A stretch of 64,000 nucleotides of DNA from Xanthomonas phaseoli pv. phaseoli (GTDB taxonomy: Bacteria > Pseudomonadota > Gammaproteobacteria > Xanthomonadales > Xanthomonadaceae): NCBI GenBank assembly GCA_022749655.1, contig CP094243.1, positions 186,001 through 250,000 of the forward strand. Reading direction: 5' to 3'. This document shows, piece after piece, positions 49,622 through 59,147 of this stretch. Made by a program: the position numbers and the translations under genes. The first letter of the stretch is position 1. Each line of letters opens with the position of its first letter. The notes under the pieces were generated by a model that worked only from the letters and a program-made list of their open reading frames with translations, had not been told where the DNA came from and made no database searches.

Positions 49622-50680
49622 TCAATCTTCCGGCGGCTGGCAGGAGTCGCGCACGATCAGGTGCGGGCGCACGCTGGCGGTGGGCAGCTGCGGCGCGTTG
49701 TCGGGCTGGATCAGCATCGCCGCGGCAGTACGCCCGGTGTCACGGGTGTGGCGGCGTACCGAGGTCAACGGCGGCCACAGCCGCGAGGCCAGCGAGCTGT
49801 CGTCATAGCCGATCACCGAGAGCTGGCGCGGGATATTGATGCCGGCGCGCAGCGCCACCTTGTAGATACCGGCGGCCATTTCGTCGTTACCGGTGAAGAT
49901 GGCGGTGGGGCGCTTCTTGCCCAGCAGCAGCTTTTCGGCGGCGGCCACGCCCGATTCGAAGGTGTAGCCGGCTTCGACGATGCGCTCGGGCGGCAGTTCG
50001 ATGCCGCGACGGGCCAACGCGTCGGCAAAGCCGGAGGTGCGCTCGATCGAGGAGCGGTAAGCGCTGGGGCCGGTGACCAGGGCGATGTCGCGGTGGCCCA
50101 GCGAGAGCAGGTAATCGGCCGCCTCCGCTGCCCCGTCGCGGTCGTGGGTGATCACCGTCTGCGAGGTGGTGTCCAGCGCGATCGAGGCGATGCGGGTGTA
50201 GCGGCACCCGATTTCGGCCAGCATGTCGGCCAGTGCCTGGTCTTCGGAGGCGCGCGGCACCAGGATCACGCCGTGCAGCTTCTGCGCCTGCGCAAAGCGG
50301 CGCACGCCTTCGATATAACCGGGACTGCGGCTGTCGCAGGGGTGCACCACCAGCTCGAAACTGGAACCACGCAGCGCGTCCAGCGCGCCGTACTGCATGT
50401 CCACGATGTATTGGGCAGTGGGGTTGTCGTAGACCATGCCGATCAGGAACGAGCGCCGGAACGCCAGCCCGCGCGCCAGCGGATCCGGCGCGTAGCCGAC
50501 CTCGCGCATCAGCGCCTCGACCTTCTCGCGCGTGTCCTGCCGCACCAACGGCGAATTGTTGATGATCCGCGAGACGGTCTTCTTGGACACGCCCGACATC
50601 CGCGCGATGTCGTTGATCGTTGCAACCCGGCCCTTCGGCAGGCCAGGCATTCCCTCTTCAGGCATCTTGCGGGCGGGCAT
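49622..50680 (-). CDS. LacI-family transcriptional regulator, probable uronate repressor
   Basis: 352 residues from MPARKMPEEGMPG (50680). LacI helix-turn-helix TINDIARMSGVSKKTVSRIIN with hinge APDPLARGL, then the periplasmic-binding-like effector domain (IGMVYDNPTAQY, TGNDEMAAGIYKVAL, VIGYDDSSLA). It lies inside the pectin-degradation region and is the only LacI-type gene there, so it is the prime candidate to bind the three near-identical operators. In Xanthomonas, regulators of this kind (UxuR/KdgR-type) respond to uronate intermediates; the exact ligand is not readable. Confidence 0.9.
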   Translation of the reverse strand: MPARKMPEEGMPGLPKGRVATINDIARMSGVSKKTVSRIINNSPLVRQDTREKVEALMREVGYAPDPLARGLAFRRSFLIGMVYDNPTAQYIVDMQYGALDALRGSSFELVVHPCDSRSPGYIEGVRRFAQAQKLHGVILVPRASEDQALADMLAEIGCRYTRIASIALDTTSQTVITHDRDGAAEAADYLLSLGHRDIALVTGPSAYRSSIERTSGFADALARRGIELPPERIVEAGYTFESGVAAAEKLLLGKKRPTAIFTGNDEMAAGIYKVALRAGINIPRQLSVIGYDDSSLASRLWPPLTSVRRHTRDTGRTAAAMLIQPDNAPQLPTASVRPHLIVRDSCQPPED

Positions 50681-50685
50681 AGCGG

Positions 50686-50702
50686 TCAACCAGTAAAGTT
50701 GA
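50686..50702. promoter_or_regulatory. Small inverted repeat upstream of the LacI gene
   Basis: TCAACCAGTAAAGTTGA has 5-bp arms and a 7-bp spacer 6 bases upstream of the start codon. It does not match the uronate operator and may be chance or an autoregulatory or translation-control site. Confidence 0.25.
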
Positions 50703-50821
50703 TTGGATTCTACCGGCCAGACGGCCGGCAGACCTGAGCGAAGCCTGCCGCTGCACCGGGTCCGCCGTGCCGGGCCTGCCACGGCAGGCAGCGCCACGAC
50801 ATGCCCGCCGATGCAGAACGG

Positions 50822-52403
50822 TCAGTCCAGGGCGCGGTAGCGGAAGTTGCGGAATTCCACCTGGCCGGGGCCTGCGGCATACAGGGCCGGTTTCAGGGCC
50901 AGGAACTTGCCGGCCACGTTGTGGTGGTAACCGGACACTTCCATCTGCACCGGGTACTTGGTCCACGTCTTGCCGTCGGCACTGCTGTGGATGGTGACGA
51001 TGTGGCGGTTGTTGGTGACGCGCAGCCACAGCGTGCCGCCGTTGGCGCTGGGTGCCAGCGTACCGGGGCGTTCCTCGCCGTAGCGGTGCATGACGAAGTT
51101 CTCGCCATTGCTGCCGACGCCGGCGTAGAGCTTGTCGCTGTAGAACAGCAGCGCCCCGCCCTGCCCGCCCGGCGACACGGTCATCTGCACCTCGAACTGG
51201 TAGGCCGGGTCGGTGGCGATCACCGTCAGCGGCGACGCATCGCGCGGCGCGGTGCCCTTGCCCTGCAGGCGCAGCACGCCATTGCCCACCTGCAGGCGCT
51301 TGGCTTCATCGGCAGCCGGGTTGAAGAACGCCCACTGCGGGCCCAGCCTGGCGGCACGGAAATCGTCGGACAACGCCATGCCGTGCTGCAGCGCCTGCCC
51401 GCTGGGTTTTTTCAGCGGGGTGCCCAGATCGCCGCCCTTGGCGACGAACCAGCCATCCGGCGTCCATTCGATCGGGTCGAGCAGCGCCTGCCGGCCCAGC
51501 GTCCAGTAGCCGTGTTCGTAGCCGTGGTAGAGCATCCACCAACGGCCGTCGGTGCCTTCCACCAGGGTGGCGTGGCCGCGCGACCACCACGGCTCCTCCG
51601 CGCTCCTGGTGCGGGTGATTGGGTTGTTGGGCGCGTTCTGCCAGGGGCCGTGGATCGAGCGCGAACGCGCAGTGATCACCATGTGCCCGGTCGGCGGGCC
51701 GGCGGTGCCGCCCACGGCGGTGGTCATGTAGTACCAGCCGTTGTGGCGGGTGATCTTGGGGCCTTCCTGGGAGTAGCCCTCCACGTCCCAGCTTTCCGGG
51801 TATTTCCAGCCGTCGTAGACATGCTTGGGCGTGCCGACCACCTTCAAGCCGTCATCGGACAGCTGCACATAATCGCCGCCGCTCAGGAACAGGTAGCGCT
51901 TGCCGTCTTCGCCCACCGCATGGCCGGGGTCGATGTACTTGCCCAGGCCGATGTCGATCGGGGCGCCATGGGCCGGCGATGTCGTCGGCCCACACCACGA
52001 AATTGCTGCGCCCGCCCTGGTCGCCCCGCCGTGCGGGGAAATAGATGTAGTAGCGCTTGCCGTGCTTGATCAGGTCCGGCGCCCAGATCGCACCCACATT
52101 CTGGGTGATGGCGTGGCCCAGCGGCTGCCAGTTGACCAGGTCGCGCGAGTGCCAGATCGGCAGGCCCGGGTACGCATCGAACGACGACAGCGTGAGGTAG
52201 TAGTCGTCGCCATCCTTGAGCACCGACGGGTCGGGATGGTCGCCGGCCAGCACCGGATTGAGGAAGCTGCCGTTGCCCTGGTCGGCGATGCGCTGGTGTT
52301 CGATGCCGCGCTTCCAGTCGGCCGCCGCGCTCAGGCCGGCGCACAGCAGCAAGCCGCCGGCCATCAGCCAACGCCATCGGGATGAAACGGGACGCACACG
52401 CAT
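50822..52403 (-). CDS. Glycoside hydrolase family 43 enzyme, exported (frame broken)
   Basis: About 527 residues from MRVRPVSSRWRWLMAGG (52403) with a signal peptide. The catalytic five-blade propeller begins NPVLAGDHPDPSVLKDG (catalytic base Asp in HPDPS); GAIWAPDLI and SWDVEGYSQEGPKI hold the pKa Asp and the acid Glu (EGP). A C-terminal concanavalin-like beta-sandwich (about residues 340-527, FEVQMTVSP) is typical of GH43 xylosidase/arabinosidases. Cleaves arabinose or xylose chains in plant hemicellulose or pectin side chains. A missing base at about 51966 breaks the frame. Operator B lies 45 bp upstream. Confidence 0.85.
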
Positions 52404-52447
52404 GCTCTCTCCTAGTCCCGGATGCCGGGCTTTACTAGATGGTGCGT

Positions 52448-52465
52448 CATGCCACCGGTTAACCA
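52448..52465. promoter_or_regulatory. Uronate-regulon operator B (GH43)
   Basis: CATGCCACCGGTTAACCA differs from operators A and C in two or three bases only and is at the matching distance (45-62 bp) upstream of the GH43 start. Confidence 0.75.
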
Positions 52466-52597
52466 GATGCGGCAGAGCCCTCCTGCCGGCAGCGATGCCC
52501 GACGCGCCTGCCTGTGGAGGGCAGGCGATCGATACCACGCGAACAGGCCGTACCGATCACCCGTCTGCCAGTGACGCAATCACGCAATCGCCCAGGC

Positions 52598-53880
52598 TCA
52601 GGCGCGCAGGGCGCGCGGCAGCCACAGCGACAACTCAGGGAAAAACGCCACGATCAACAGCACGCACAACGCCGCCAGCCAGAACGGCCAGATCGTACGC
52701 ATGCTTTGCGCGATGGTGATCTGCCCGATGGAGGTGCCGATGAACAACACCGAGCCGATCGGCGGGGTGATCAGGCCGATACCGCCAGCCAGCACCATCA
52801 CCAGGCCGAAGTGGATCGGGTCGATGCCGTAGGCCTTCACCACCGGCAGGAAGATCGGTGTGCAGATCAGGATCTTCGGCGCCAGGTCCATGAACATGCC
52901 CAGCAACAGCAGCATCACCACGATCATCAACAGCACCATGTTCTTGCTGTCGGCAATGGCTTGAGGAACTTCACCGCCGCCGCAGGCACCTGCAGATAGG
53001 CCAGCAGCCAGCCGAACACGGCCGCCGTGGCGATCACGAACAGGATCACGCCGGTGGTGCGCGCGGCATGCGTGACCGCGGCGAAGAACTCGGCCCAACG
53101 CAATTGGCGATACAGCAATGCGGTGACGATCAAGGCGTACACCACGGCAATGGCGGCGCTTTCCACCGCGGTGAAGATGCCGGCGCGAATCCCGATGAAG
53201 ATCAACCCCACCAACCCCAGGCCGGGCAGCGCACCGATCAGGCGCAAGGCCACCGCACGCCACCCAGGAAAGGCTTCGGTGCCGTAGCCGCGATGACGCG
53301 CCACTGCATAGCCGGTCACCATCATCGCGGCGGTCATCAACAACGCGGGAAAGATGCCGGCCGCGAACAGATCGGCAATCGACAAGCCGCCACCGGCCGC
53401 GGCCGAGAACAGGATCAGGTTATGCGAAGGCGGCACCAGCAAGGCCACCAGCGCGGCGGTCATGCTCACGTTCACCGCGTAATCGCGGTCGTAACCGCGT
53501 TTGATCATCTGCGGAATCATGGTACCGCCGACCGCCGAGACATCGGCAATCGCCGAGCCGGAGACGCCGCCGAAGAACAGCGACGACAGCACGCTGACCT
53601 GGCCCAGACCGCCGCGGACACGCCCGACCAAGGACGAAGCCAAGGCGATCAAGCGTTCGGAAATGCCACCGCGCAGCATCAGCTCGCCGGCGAAGATAAA
53701 CAGCGGAATCGCAATCAGCGACGCCGAGCCGCTACCGGCGGAAATCTGCTGCACCAACACCACCGTGGGTAGGTCCAGGTACAGCAGCGTGGCCAGTGCC
53801 GCCGCGCCCAGGGCGTAGGCCACCGGCACGCCGATCAGCAGCAGCACCACGAAGGTGCCCAACAACATGGCGATGCCCAT
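52598..53880 (-). CDS. dctM: TRAP transporter large membrane subunit DctM (frame broken)
   Basis: About 427 residues from MGIAMLLGTFVVLLL (53880). Twelve or so hydrophobic segments. Family landmarks are GELMLRGGISERLI, FGGVSGSAIADVSAVG and the late GLITPPIGSVLF. A base is missing in GGCTTGAGG at about 52963-52966. Ion-coupled half of a tripartite carboxylate importer; starts at the base where dctQ ends, so tightly coupled. The adjacent KDG/uronate genes suggest galacturonate or a related acid as cargo. Confidence 0.9.
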
Positions 53881-54401
53881 CAGCGCACTCCTCCGACATG
53901 GACCGGGCGCAGCACACGCCACAACTTGTACAGGGCGAACAGCACCATCAGCGCACCGCCGATGGACAGCGGCAGGTAGTTGATGCTCTGCGGCATCTGC
54001 GCGCCGGCCATCTTGATATCCAGGCCATCGATCAACAGCGCCGCGCTCCACCACGCCAGCACCGCACCGATGGCGAGGATCATCAGCGGGCGAATCACTT
54101 CGAACAGTTTGCGCACCAGCGGCGGCACGTGTTCGCCCAGCAGGTAGAAGCCGAAGTGGCGATTGGTATGCACGCCGGCCGCCGCGCCCAGGCTCAGTGC
54201 GGTGCTCAGCAGCAACAGGGTCACCGGCTCGGTCCAGCTGGGTGAGTCGTTGAGCACGTAGCGGGTGAATACCTGCCAGCCCTGCACGACCACCAGACCC
54301 AGCAGCGCCAGCGAGGCCACGCCAATGGCAATGTCGGAAACGCGGTCCAGCGCGCGCTGCAACGGCGCGACCGTGACGGCAACAGTTTCGGGTTCGGTCA
54401 T
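53880..54401 (-). CDS. dctQ: TRAP transporter small membrane subunit DctQ
   Basis: 173 residues, four predicted helices (IGVASLALLGLVVVQGWQVFTRYV; VTLLLLSTALSLGAAAGV; PLMILAIGAVLAWWSAAL; LSIGGALMVLFALYKLW in part). Conserved pattern WQVFTRYVLNDSPSWTEPV of DctQ. Partner of DctM, between dctP and dctM; 10 bp after dctP. Confidence 0.9.
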   Translation of the reverse strand: MTEPETVAVTVAPLQRALDRVSDIAIGVASLALLGLVVVQGWQVFTRYVLNDSPSWTEPVTLLLLSTALSLGAAAGVHTNRHFGFYLLGEHVPPLVRKLFEVIRPLMILAIGAVLAWWSAALLIDGLDIKMAGAQMPQSINYLPLSIGGALMVLFALYKLWRVLRPVHVGGVR

Positions 54402-54411
54402 CGGGACACCT

Positions 54412-55410
54412 CTATGCGAAATCGCGGATGCGGCGGTACAGCGCTTCGATCTCCGGCTGCTTGCGGTATTCGGCCAGCAGCGGCGCGGCAGCGGCGCGAA
54501 ACGCCAGCATGTCGACCTGGTTGAGCTTCACGCCGTAGTCGATCACCTGCTTGCGCGCCACCGTCTCGGAGGCATCCCACAAGTTGCGCATCACCGGCAC
54601 CGAGGCGCGCGCCAGTTCCACCACCAGGCCACGGTCGGCCGCGCTCAGCGATTGAAAACTCCTGCGCGACATCACCAGGATGTCCGGCGCGTAGGAATGT
54701 TCGCTCTGCGACCAGTAATGCGCGGCTTCGAAATGCCGGCTGGACTGGAAGCTGCGCATGTTGTTTTCCGCACCGTCGATCATGTGCGTTTCCATCGCCG
54801 AAAACGTTTCGCCCAGCGACATGGGCGTGGGGTTGGCGCCCAGCATGCGCATCAACTTGAGGAAGATGTCCGACGAAGCCACCCGCAATTTCAGGCCCTT
54901 GAGATCTTCCGGGCGATGCAGCGGATGCTTGGTGTTGTAGAAGCAGCGCGCGCCCGAATCGTAGATGGCAAGACCGACCAGATCGCGCTGCTCGAAGCTG
55001 CGCAGCACGCTGTCGCCGACATGCCCGTCGATGGCGCGACGCAGATGCGGTACCGAGTCGAACACGTACGGCAGGCACAGCGCTTGCGTGAGCGGGAAGG
55101 TGTTGTTCAACGCGCCCGAATACACACGGGTGATGTCGATGGCGCCGAAGCGCGCCATGTCGATCGCCTCCGATTCGCGGCCCAGCTGGCCGGAGTGGTA
55201 CTGGCGCAGCTTGAGCCGGCCATTGGTGCGTTCTTCCAGTTGCTTGCCGAACCAGCGCACCGCTTCCACGGTGGGGTAGTCTCCGACATGCACGTCGGTG
55301 GCGGTGAGCAACTGCCCGCCGGGAATCGGCGTGGTGGCGCCGGCACCCAGCCAGGGGGCGGCGGCAGCGGCGCCGAGCCCGGCACCAAGAAAATGTCTGC
55401 GTGTGATCAT
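54412..55410 (-). CDS. dctP: TRAP transporter solute-binding protein DctP, Tat-type signal
   Basis: 332 residues. Twin-arginine signal (MITRRHFLGAGLG...AAPWLG). Mature part has the DctP fold (VEAVRWFGKQLEERTNGRLKL; the substrate Arg in LRVASSDIFLKLMRMLGANPTPM; NNMRSF). Captures a carboxylate outside the inner membrane for DctQM. Located between the FAH-family gene and dctQ with gaps of 37 and 10 bp. Confidence 0.93.
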   Translation of the reverse strand: MITRRHFLGAGLGAAAAAPWLGAGATTPIPGGQLLTATDVHVGDYPTVEAVRWFGKQLEERTNGRLKLRQYHSGQLGRESEAIDMARFGAIDITRVYSGALNNTFPLTQALCLPYVFDSVPHLRRAIDGHVGDSVLRSFEQRDLVGLAIYDSGARCFYNTKHPLHRPEDLKGLKLRVASSDIFLKLMRMLGANPTPMSLGETFSAMETHMIDGAENNMRSFQSSRHFEAAHYWSQSEHSYAPDILVMSRRSFQSLSAADRGLVVELARASVPVMRNLWDASETVARKQVIDYGVKLNQVDMLAFRAAAAPLLAEYRKQPEIEALYRRIRDFA

Positions 55411-55447
55411 TGGCGCCCTCCCAAGCGTCTGGTCACGGGGACCGCCG

Positions 55448-56269
55448 TCAACTGGCGGACACGGCCGTACAGGAAATATCGCCGATGCCGGCGAAGCGAA
55501 TCAGGGCACGTTGCCCCACTTCGATGTCGTGGATACCGGTGGCATTGCCGGTGGCAATCAGATCACCGCGCTTGAGCGGACGCCCGCGCTGTGCCGAACG
55601 GCTGAGCGCGAATGCGTAGGCCGCGCGCAGCCCGCCCGGCAGCGTGGTGGCCCCGCCGGTGCCGACCACCTTTTCGTCGATCAGCGTCTGGGCAGTGAGC
55701 GCAGCCTCGTCGCGCGCCAGCCAATCGGTCACTTCCGGGCCCAGAATCAGGCCGTTGTTGTTGCCGAAGTCCGAAATCACCACCCGCGGGCCCAACTGGT
55801 TGATGGTGGCCAGCGGGCTGCTGGCGATCTCCACCCCGATGAACAACGTGGCCGGCAGCTCTGCCGCCTGCTCCGGCGTGAAGTGGGTCTGCTCGGCCGG
55901 GGCGTCGGCGCCGAGCATCAGGACATATTCGGCTTCCACTGCGCCGAAGCCGCCGACAAAGATCGGGAACTCGGTTGTTCCACCGGTAGCATTCCAGACC
56001 TTCTGGGAGAAGATCGGGCCGAGCAGACGCTCGTCGCCGGACGCGTCGCGGCGCTCGGCGGCGATATACCCCACCTTCCAGCCGACGACGTGGTCGTGCC
56101 ACTGGCTGATGGCGATGTCCTGCACCTGGTAGGCGGTGACCAGATCGTCGGGGATTTGCCCGGGAAAGTCGGGCAGCGATGCCCCTGCACGGCGTGCTTC
56201 CACAAAGCGCTGGGCGATGGCGGACAGCGCGGGTGTGGACGATGGCGGAGTGGCGGCGTCGTTGCTCAA
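55448..56269 (-). CDS. Fumarylacetoacetate-hydrolase-family 2-keto-4-pentenoate hydratase-like enzyme
   Basis: 273 residues from TTG 56269, with GGGAGA 5 bases upstream as the reason for this start. FAH fold: GWKVGYIAAERRDASG, EAEYVLML (metal Glu) and the hydratase-like end GDLIATGNATGIHDIEVGQ. Compare MhpD, which adds water to dienoates. In a uronate cluster it may handle 2-keto-3-deoxy acids or their dehydration products (inference). First gene of the TRAP operon; operator C lies upstream in the divergent gap. Confidence 0.82.
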   Translation of the reverse strand: MSNDAATPPSSTPALSAIAQRFVEARRAGASLPDFPGQIPDDLVTAYQVQDIAISQWHDHVVGWKVGYIAAERRDASGDERLLGPIFSQKVWNATGGTTEFPIFVGGFGAVEAEYVLMLGADAPAEQTHFTPEQAAELPATLFIGVEIASSPLATINQLGPRVVISDFGNNNGLILGPEVTDWLARDEAALTAQTLIDEKVVGTGGATTLPGGLRAAYAFALSRSAQRGRPLKRGDLIATGNATGIHDIEVGQRALIRFAGIGDISCTAVSAS

Positions 56270-56332
56270 GGGTGTCTCCCCGATAGGTGTTTTGTTGCAC
56301 TGCCAATCGACAGCGGCACGGTGTGCTGTATA

Positions 56333-56350
56333 TGGTAAACCGGTGTCATT
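56333..56350. promoter_or_regulatory. Uronate-regulon operator C (divergent hydratase/esterase)
   Basis: TGGTAAACCGGTGTCATT (reverse complement AATGACACCGGTTTACCA). It sits midway between two divergent genes, 64 bp from one start and 58 bp from the other, so one operator can control both. Confidence 0.8.
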
Positions 56351-56408
56351 AGCAATGTGCACTGCGGCAATTGTGGTCGCGGTGACGAAGTGGCCCTGGG
56401 AGGGGTGA

Positions 56409-57484
56409 ATGGAACAGACACGCCAAACGCGTGCTTTGACCGCGCTTTCGCGCGCCACGCGGCATGGCCTGGCGGTCCTTGTGCTGGGCGCGCTGCTGGC
56501 CGGCCCGGCGCCGGCGGCCCAGCGACCGAGCGCCGACACTGCCGCCGAACAAGCCAGCCGGATCGCGCTGTGGCCAACGCGCCTGGCACCGGGGATACGG
56601 CGTTGCCGCAACCGCAGCGCATCGTCGAGCGCAGCAGCGAGCCGGCGCAGCCGGATCGCTACATCCAGCAGGTCAGTACGCCGTATCTGGTGGTCTACCG
56701 GCCCAAACAGCCCAATGGCACCGCCCTGCTGGTCACGCCTGGCGGCGGCTACCAACGCATCGTGCTGGACAACGAGGGCAGCGCGCTGGTGCCCGGCTTT
56801 GTCGACGCCGCCGGCATCACCCTGTTCGTGCTGCGCTACCGGCTGCCGGGTGAAGGCCACCCGAACGGCGCCGACGTACCGCTGGCCGATGCGCAACGTG
56901 CCTTGCGGCTGATCCGCGCCAACGCGGCCCGCTATGGCATCGATGCACAGCGCGTGGGCGTGATGGGCTTTTCGGCCGGCGGCCATGTCGCCGCCAGCCT
57001 GGGCACGCGCTACGCCGCGCAGGTGTATTCGCCCATCGACGCGGCCGATGCACTGAGCGCGCGACCGGACTTCCAGTTGCTGATCTACCCGGTGATCGAC
57101 ATGGACAGCGCCAACGCGCACAAAGGCTCCCGCGACCGTCTGCTCGGCAGCGCCCCGAGCCAGGCGCAGGTACAGGCCTATTCGCCGCAGCGGCACGTGG
57201 ACGCGCGCACGCCGCCTACCTTTCTGCTGCATGCGCAGGACGACAGCGTGGTGCCGGTACGCAACAGCCTGCTGATGCACGATGCGCTGCTGCGCGCCGG
57301 GGTCCCCAGCGAGTTGCATGTGTTCCCGCAGGGCGGCCATGGTTTCGGTACCGCCAACGGCAGCGGTCTCACCGTGTCCGCATGGCCGCAACTGGCGCAA
57401 GCCTGGATCGCGCATGTCACCAAGCCGCAGCCGCCTGTGGCCAAGCCCGCTTCACCCGCACCCGCGAAGGAGATGGCGCAATGA
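56409..57484 (+). CDS. Exported alpha/beta hydrolase, acetyl-xylan-esterase type (frame broken)
   Basis: About 358 residues from MEQTRQTRALTALS (56409). Long signal region (GLAVLVLGALLAGPAPAAQ). Esterase of the BD-FAE/dienelactone-like type: LLVTPGGGYQRIVLDNEG (oxyanion), VGVMGFSAGGHVAASL (nucleophile), HAQDDSVVPV and FPQGGHGFG (Asp, His). Possible role: deacetylation or feruloyl release of plant cell-wall sugars. A missing G at 56591-56594 breaks the frame early. Its last four bases, ATGA, overlap the next esterase gene. Confidence 0.8.
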
Positions 57485-59103
57485 CCACCCAAGCCTCGCC
57501 TGATACGCGGCGCCGCACGCTGCTGCGTGGTGGCCTGTTCGCGACAGCGGCAGCAACGCTTCCCGGCTTCGCTGCCGCGGCCGTACGTGCACCGCCACGC
57601 GACGAGGGCGCGCCGCTGGCACGCGTGCGTGGCGGCGCGCTGCGCGGCTATCGCGACCAGGGCGTCTGCGTGTTCAAGGGCATCCCGTATGGCAGCGACA
57701 CCGCCCCGCGGCGCTTTCAGGCACCGTTGCAGGAAACGCCGTGGCAGCACGTGCGCGACGCCAACGGTTTCGGTGCAGCGGCGCCACAGCTCAAGGCCAG
57801 CGAGCCCACCAGTGAGGACTGCCTGTTCCTCAATGTGTGGACACCCGGTCTGCGCGATGGCGGCAAGCGGCCGGTGTTGTTCTATATCCACGGCGGCGGC
57901 TACACCACCGGCTCCGGCAGCGACCCGCTCTACGACGGCGTGCGCCTGTGCAAGCGCGGCGACGTGGTGGTGGTCACCGTCAATCACCGGCTCAACGTCT
58001 TCGGCTATCTGTCGCTGGCGCAGCTGGGCGATGCCAGTTTTGCCGACTCCGGCAATGCAGGGCAGCTGGACCTGGTCCAGGCCCTGCAGTGGGTGCGCCA
58101 GCATGCGGCCGAATTCGGCGGCGACGCCGGCAATGTCACGGTGTTCGGGCAGTCCGGCGGTGGCGCCAAAATCGCCACGCTGATGGCGATGCCGGCCGCG
58201 CGCGGGCTATTTCATCGCGCCTGGACCATGAGCGGGCAACAGGTCACCGTGGCCGGGCCGCGTGCGGCCACCCAGCGCGCGCAGCTGCTGCTGGACGCGT
58301 TGAAGATCTCGCCAGATGAGATCGCGCGCATGCGCACGTTGCCTGTGGCCCAACTGCTGGCCGCCGCGCAGGTGCGCGACCCGTCGCGGGTGGAAAACAC
58401 CGCGCTGTATTTCGGCCCGGTGCTGGATGCGCGCAACGTGCCGGTGCATCCGTTCTGGCCCACCGCGCCGGTGCAGTCGGCACGCATCCCGATGGTGATC
58501 GGCAATACGCGCGACGAGACGCGCGGCTTTCTCGGCCACGATGCGAAGAATTTCGCGCTGAGTTGGGACGAGTTGCCGGCCAGGCTGGAGGCGCAGCAAT
58601 ACGTGGACCTGTTGCCGCAGGTGGTCATCGCCGAATATCGGCGGCTCTATCCGCAGTACACGCCGTCGCAGGTGTTCTTCGCAGCCACCACCGCCGGCCG
58701 CTCGTGGCGCGGCGCTGTGGAAGAAGCCGACGCACGTGCCCGTCAGGGCGCGCCCACCTGGGTCTATCAACTGGATTGGGGTTCGCCCCTGGATGGCGGC
58801 AAGTTCGGTGCCTTCCATACCCTGGATATTCCGCTGGTATTCGACAACGTGCGCCAGCCGGGCTCGCGCACCGGCGATGGTGCCGATGCGCAGCGCATGG
58901 CCGAGCAAATGAGCGAGGCGCTGATTGCGTTTGCGCGGCATGGCGACCCCAATCGTCGCGGTGCGCCGCACTGGCAGCCATTTTCCTTGAAACGGCGCGA
59001 AACGCTGGTGTTCGATACGCCAAGCCGCCTGGAACTGGATCCGCGTGGTGGCGAGCGCGTGTTGTATCAACAAGCGCCCTTCATTCAACGCGGGACGTTT
59101 TGA
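57481..59103 (+). CDS. Carboxylesterase type B, Tat-exported
   Basis: 540 residues. Twin-arginine signal TRRRTLLRGGLFATAAA. Carboxylesterase B fold: EDCLFLNVWTP, YIHGGGYTTG (oxyanion), VTVFGQSGGGAKIATL (nucleophile Ser in GxSxG, GQSGG), catalytic Glu and His further on (GAFHTLDIPLVFDNV). Substrate unknown; the context suggests ester groups on plant glucuronate or other cell-wall parts. Starts within the end of the previous gene (ATGA). Confidence 0.87.
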   Translation: MTTQASPDTRRRTLLRGGLFATAAATLPGFAAAAVRAPPRDEGAPLARVRGGALRGYRDQGVCVFKGIPYGSDTAPRRFQAPLQETPWQHVRDANGFGAAAPQLKASEPTSEDCLFLNVWTPGLRDGGKRPVLFYIHGGGYTTGSGSDPLYDGVRLCKRGDVVVVTVNHRLNVFGYLSLAQLGDASFADSGNAGQLDLVQALQWVRQHAAEFGGDAGNVTVFGQSGGGAKIATLMAMPAARGLFHRAWTMSGQQVTVAGPRAATQRAQLLLDALKISPDEIARMRTLPVAQLLAAAQVRDPSRVENTALYFGPVLDARNVPVHPFWPTAPVQSARIPMVIGNTRDETRGFLGHDAKNFALSWDELPARLEAQQYVDLLPQVVIAEYRRLYPQYTPSQVFFAATTAGRSWRGAVEEADARARQGAPTWVYQLDWGSPLDGGKFGAFHTLDIPLVFDNVRQPGSRTGDGADAQRMAEQMSEALIAFARHGDPNRRGAPHWQPFSLKRRETLVFDTPSRLELDPRGGERVLYQQAPFIQRGTF

Positions 59104-59147
59104 TTGCCTGGCGCGCTGGAACACTACGCGTTGCGCGCGCTCAGGCC

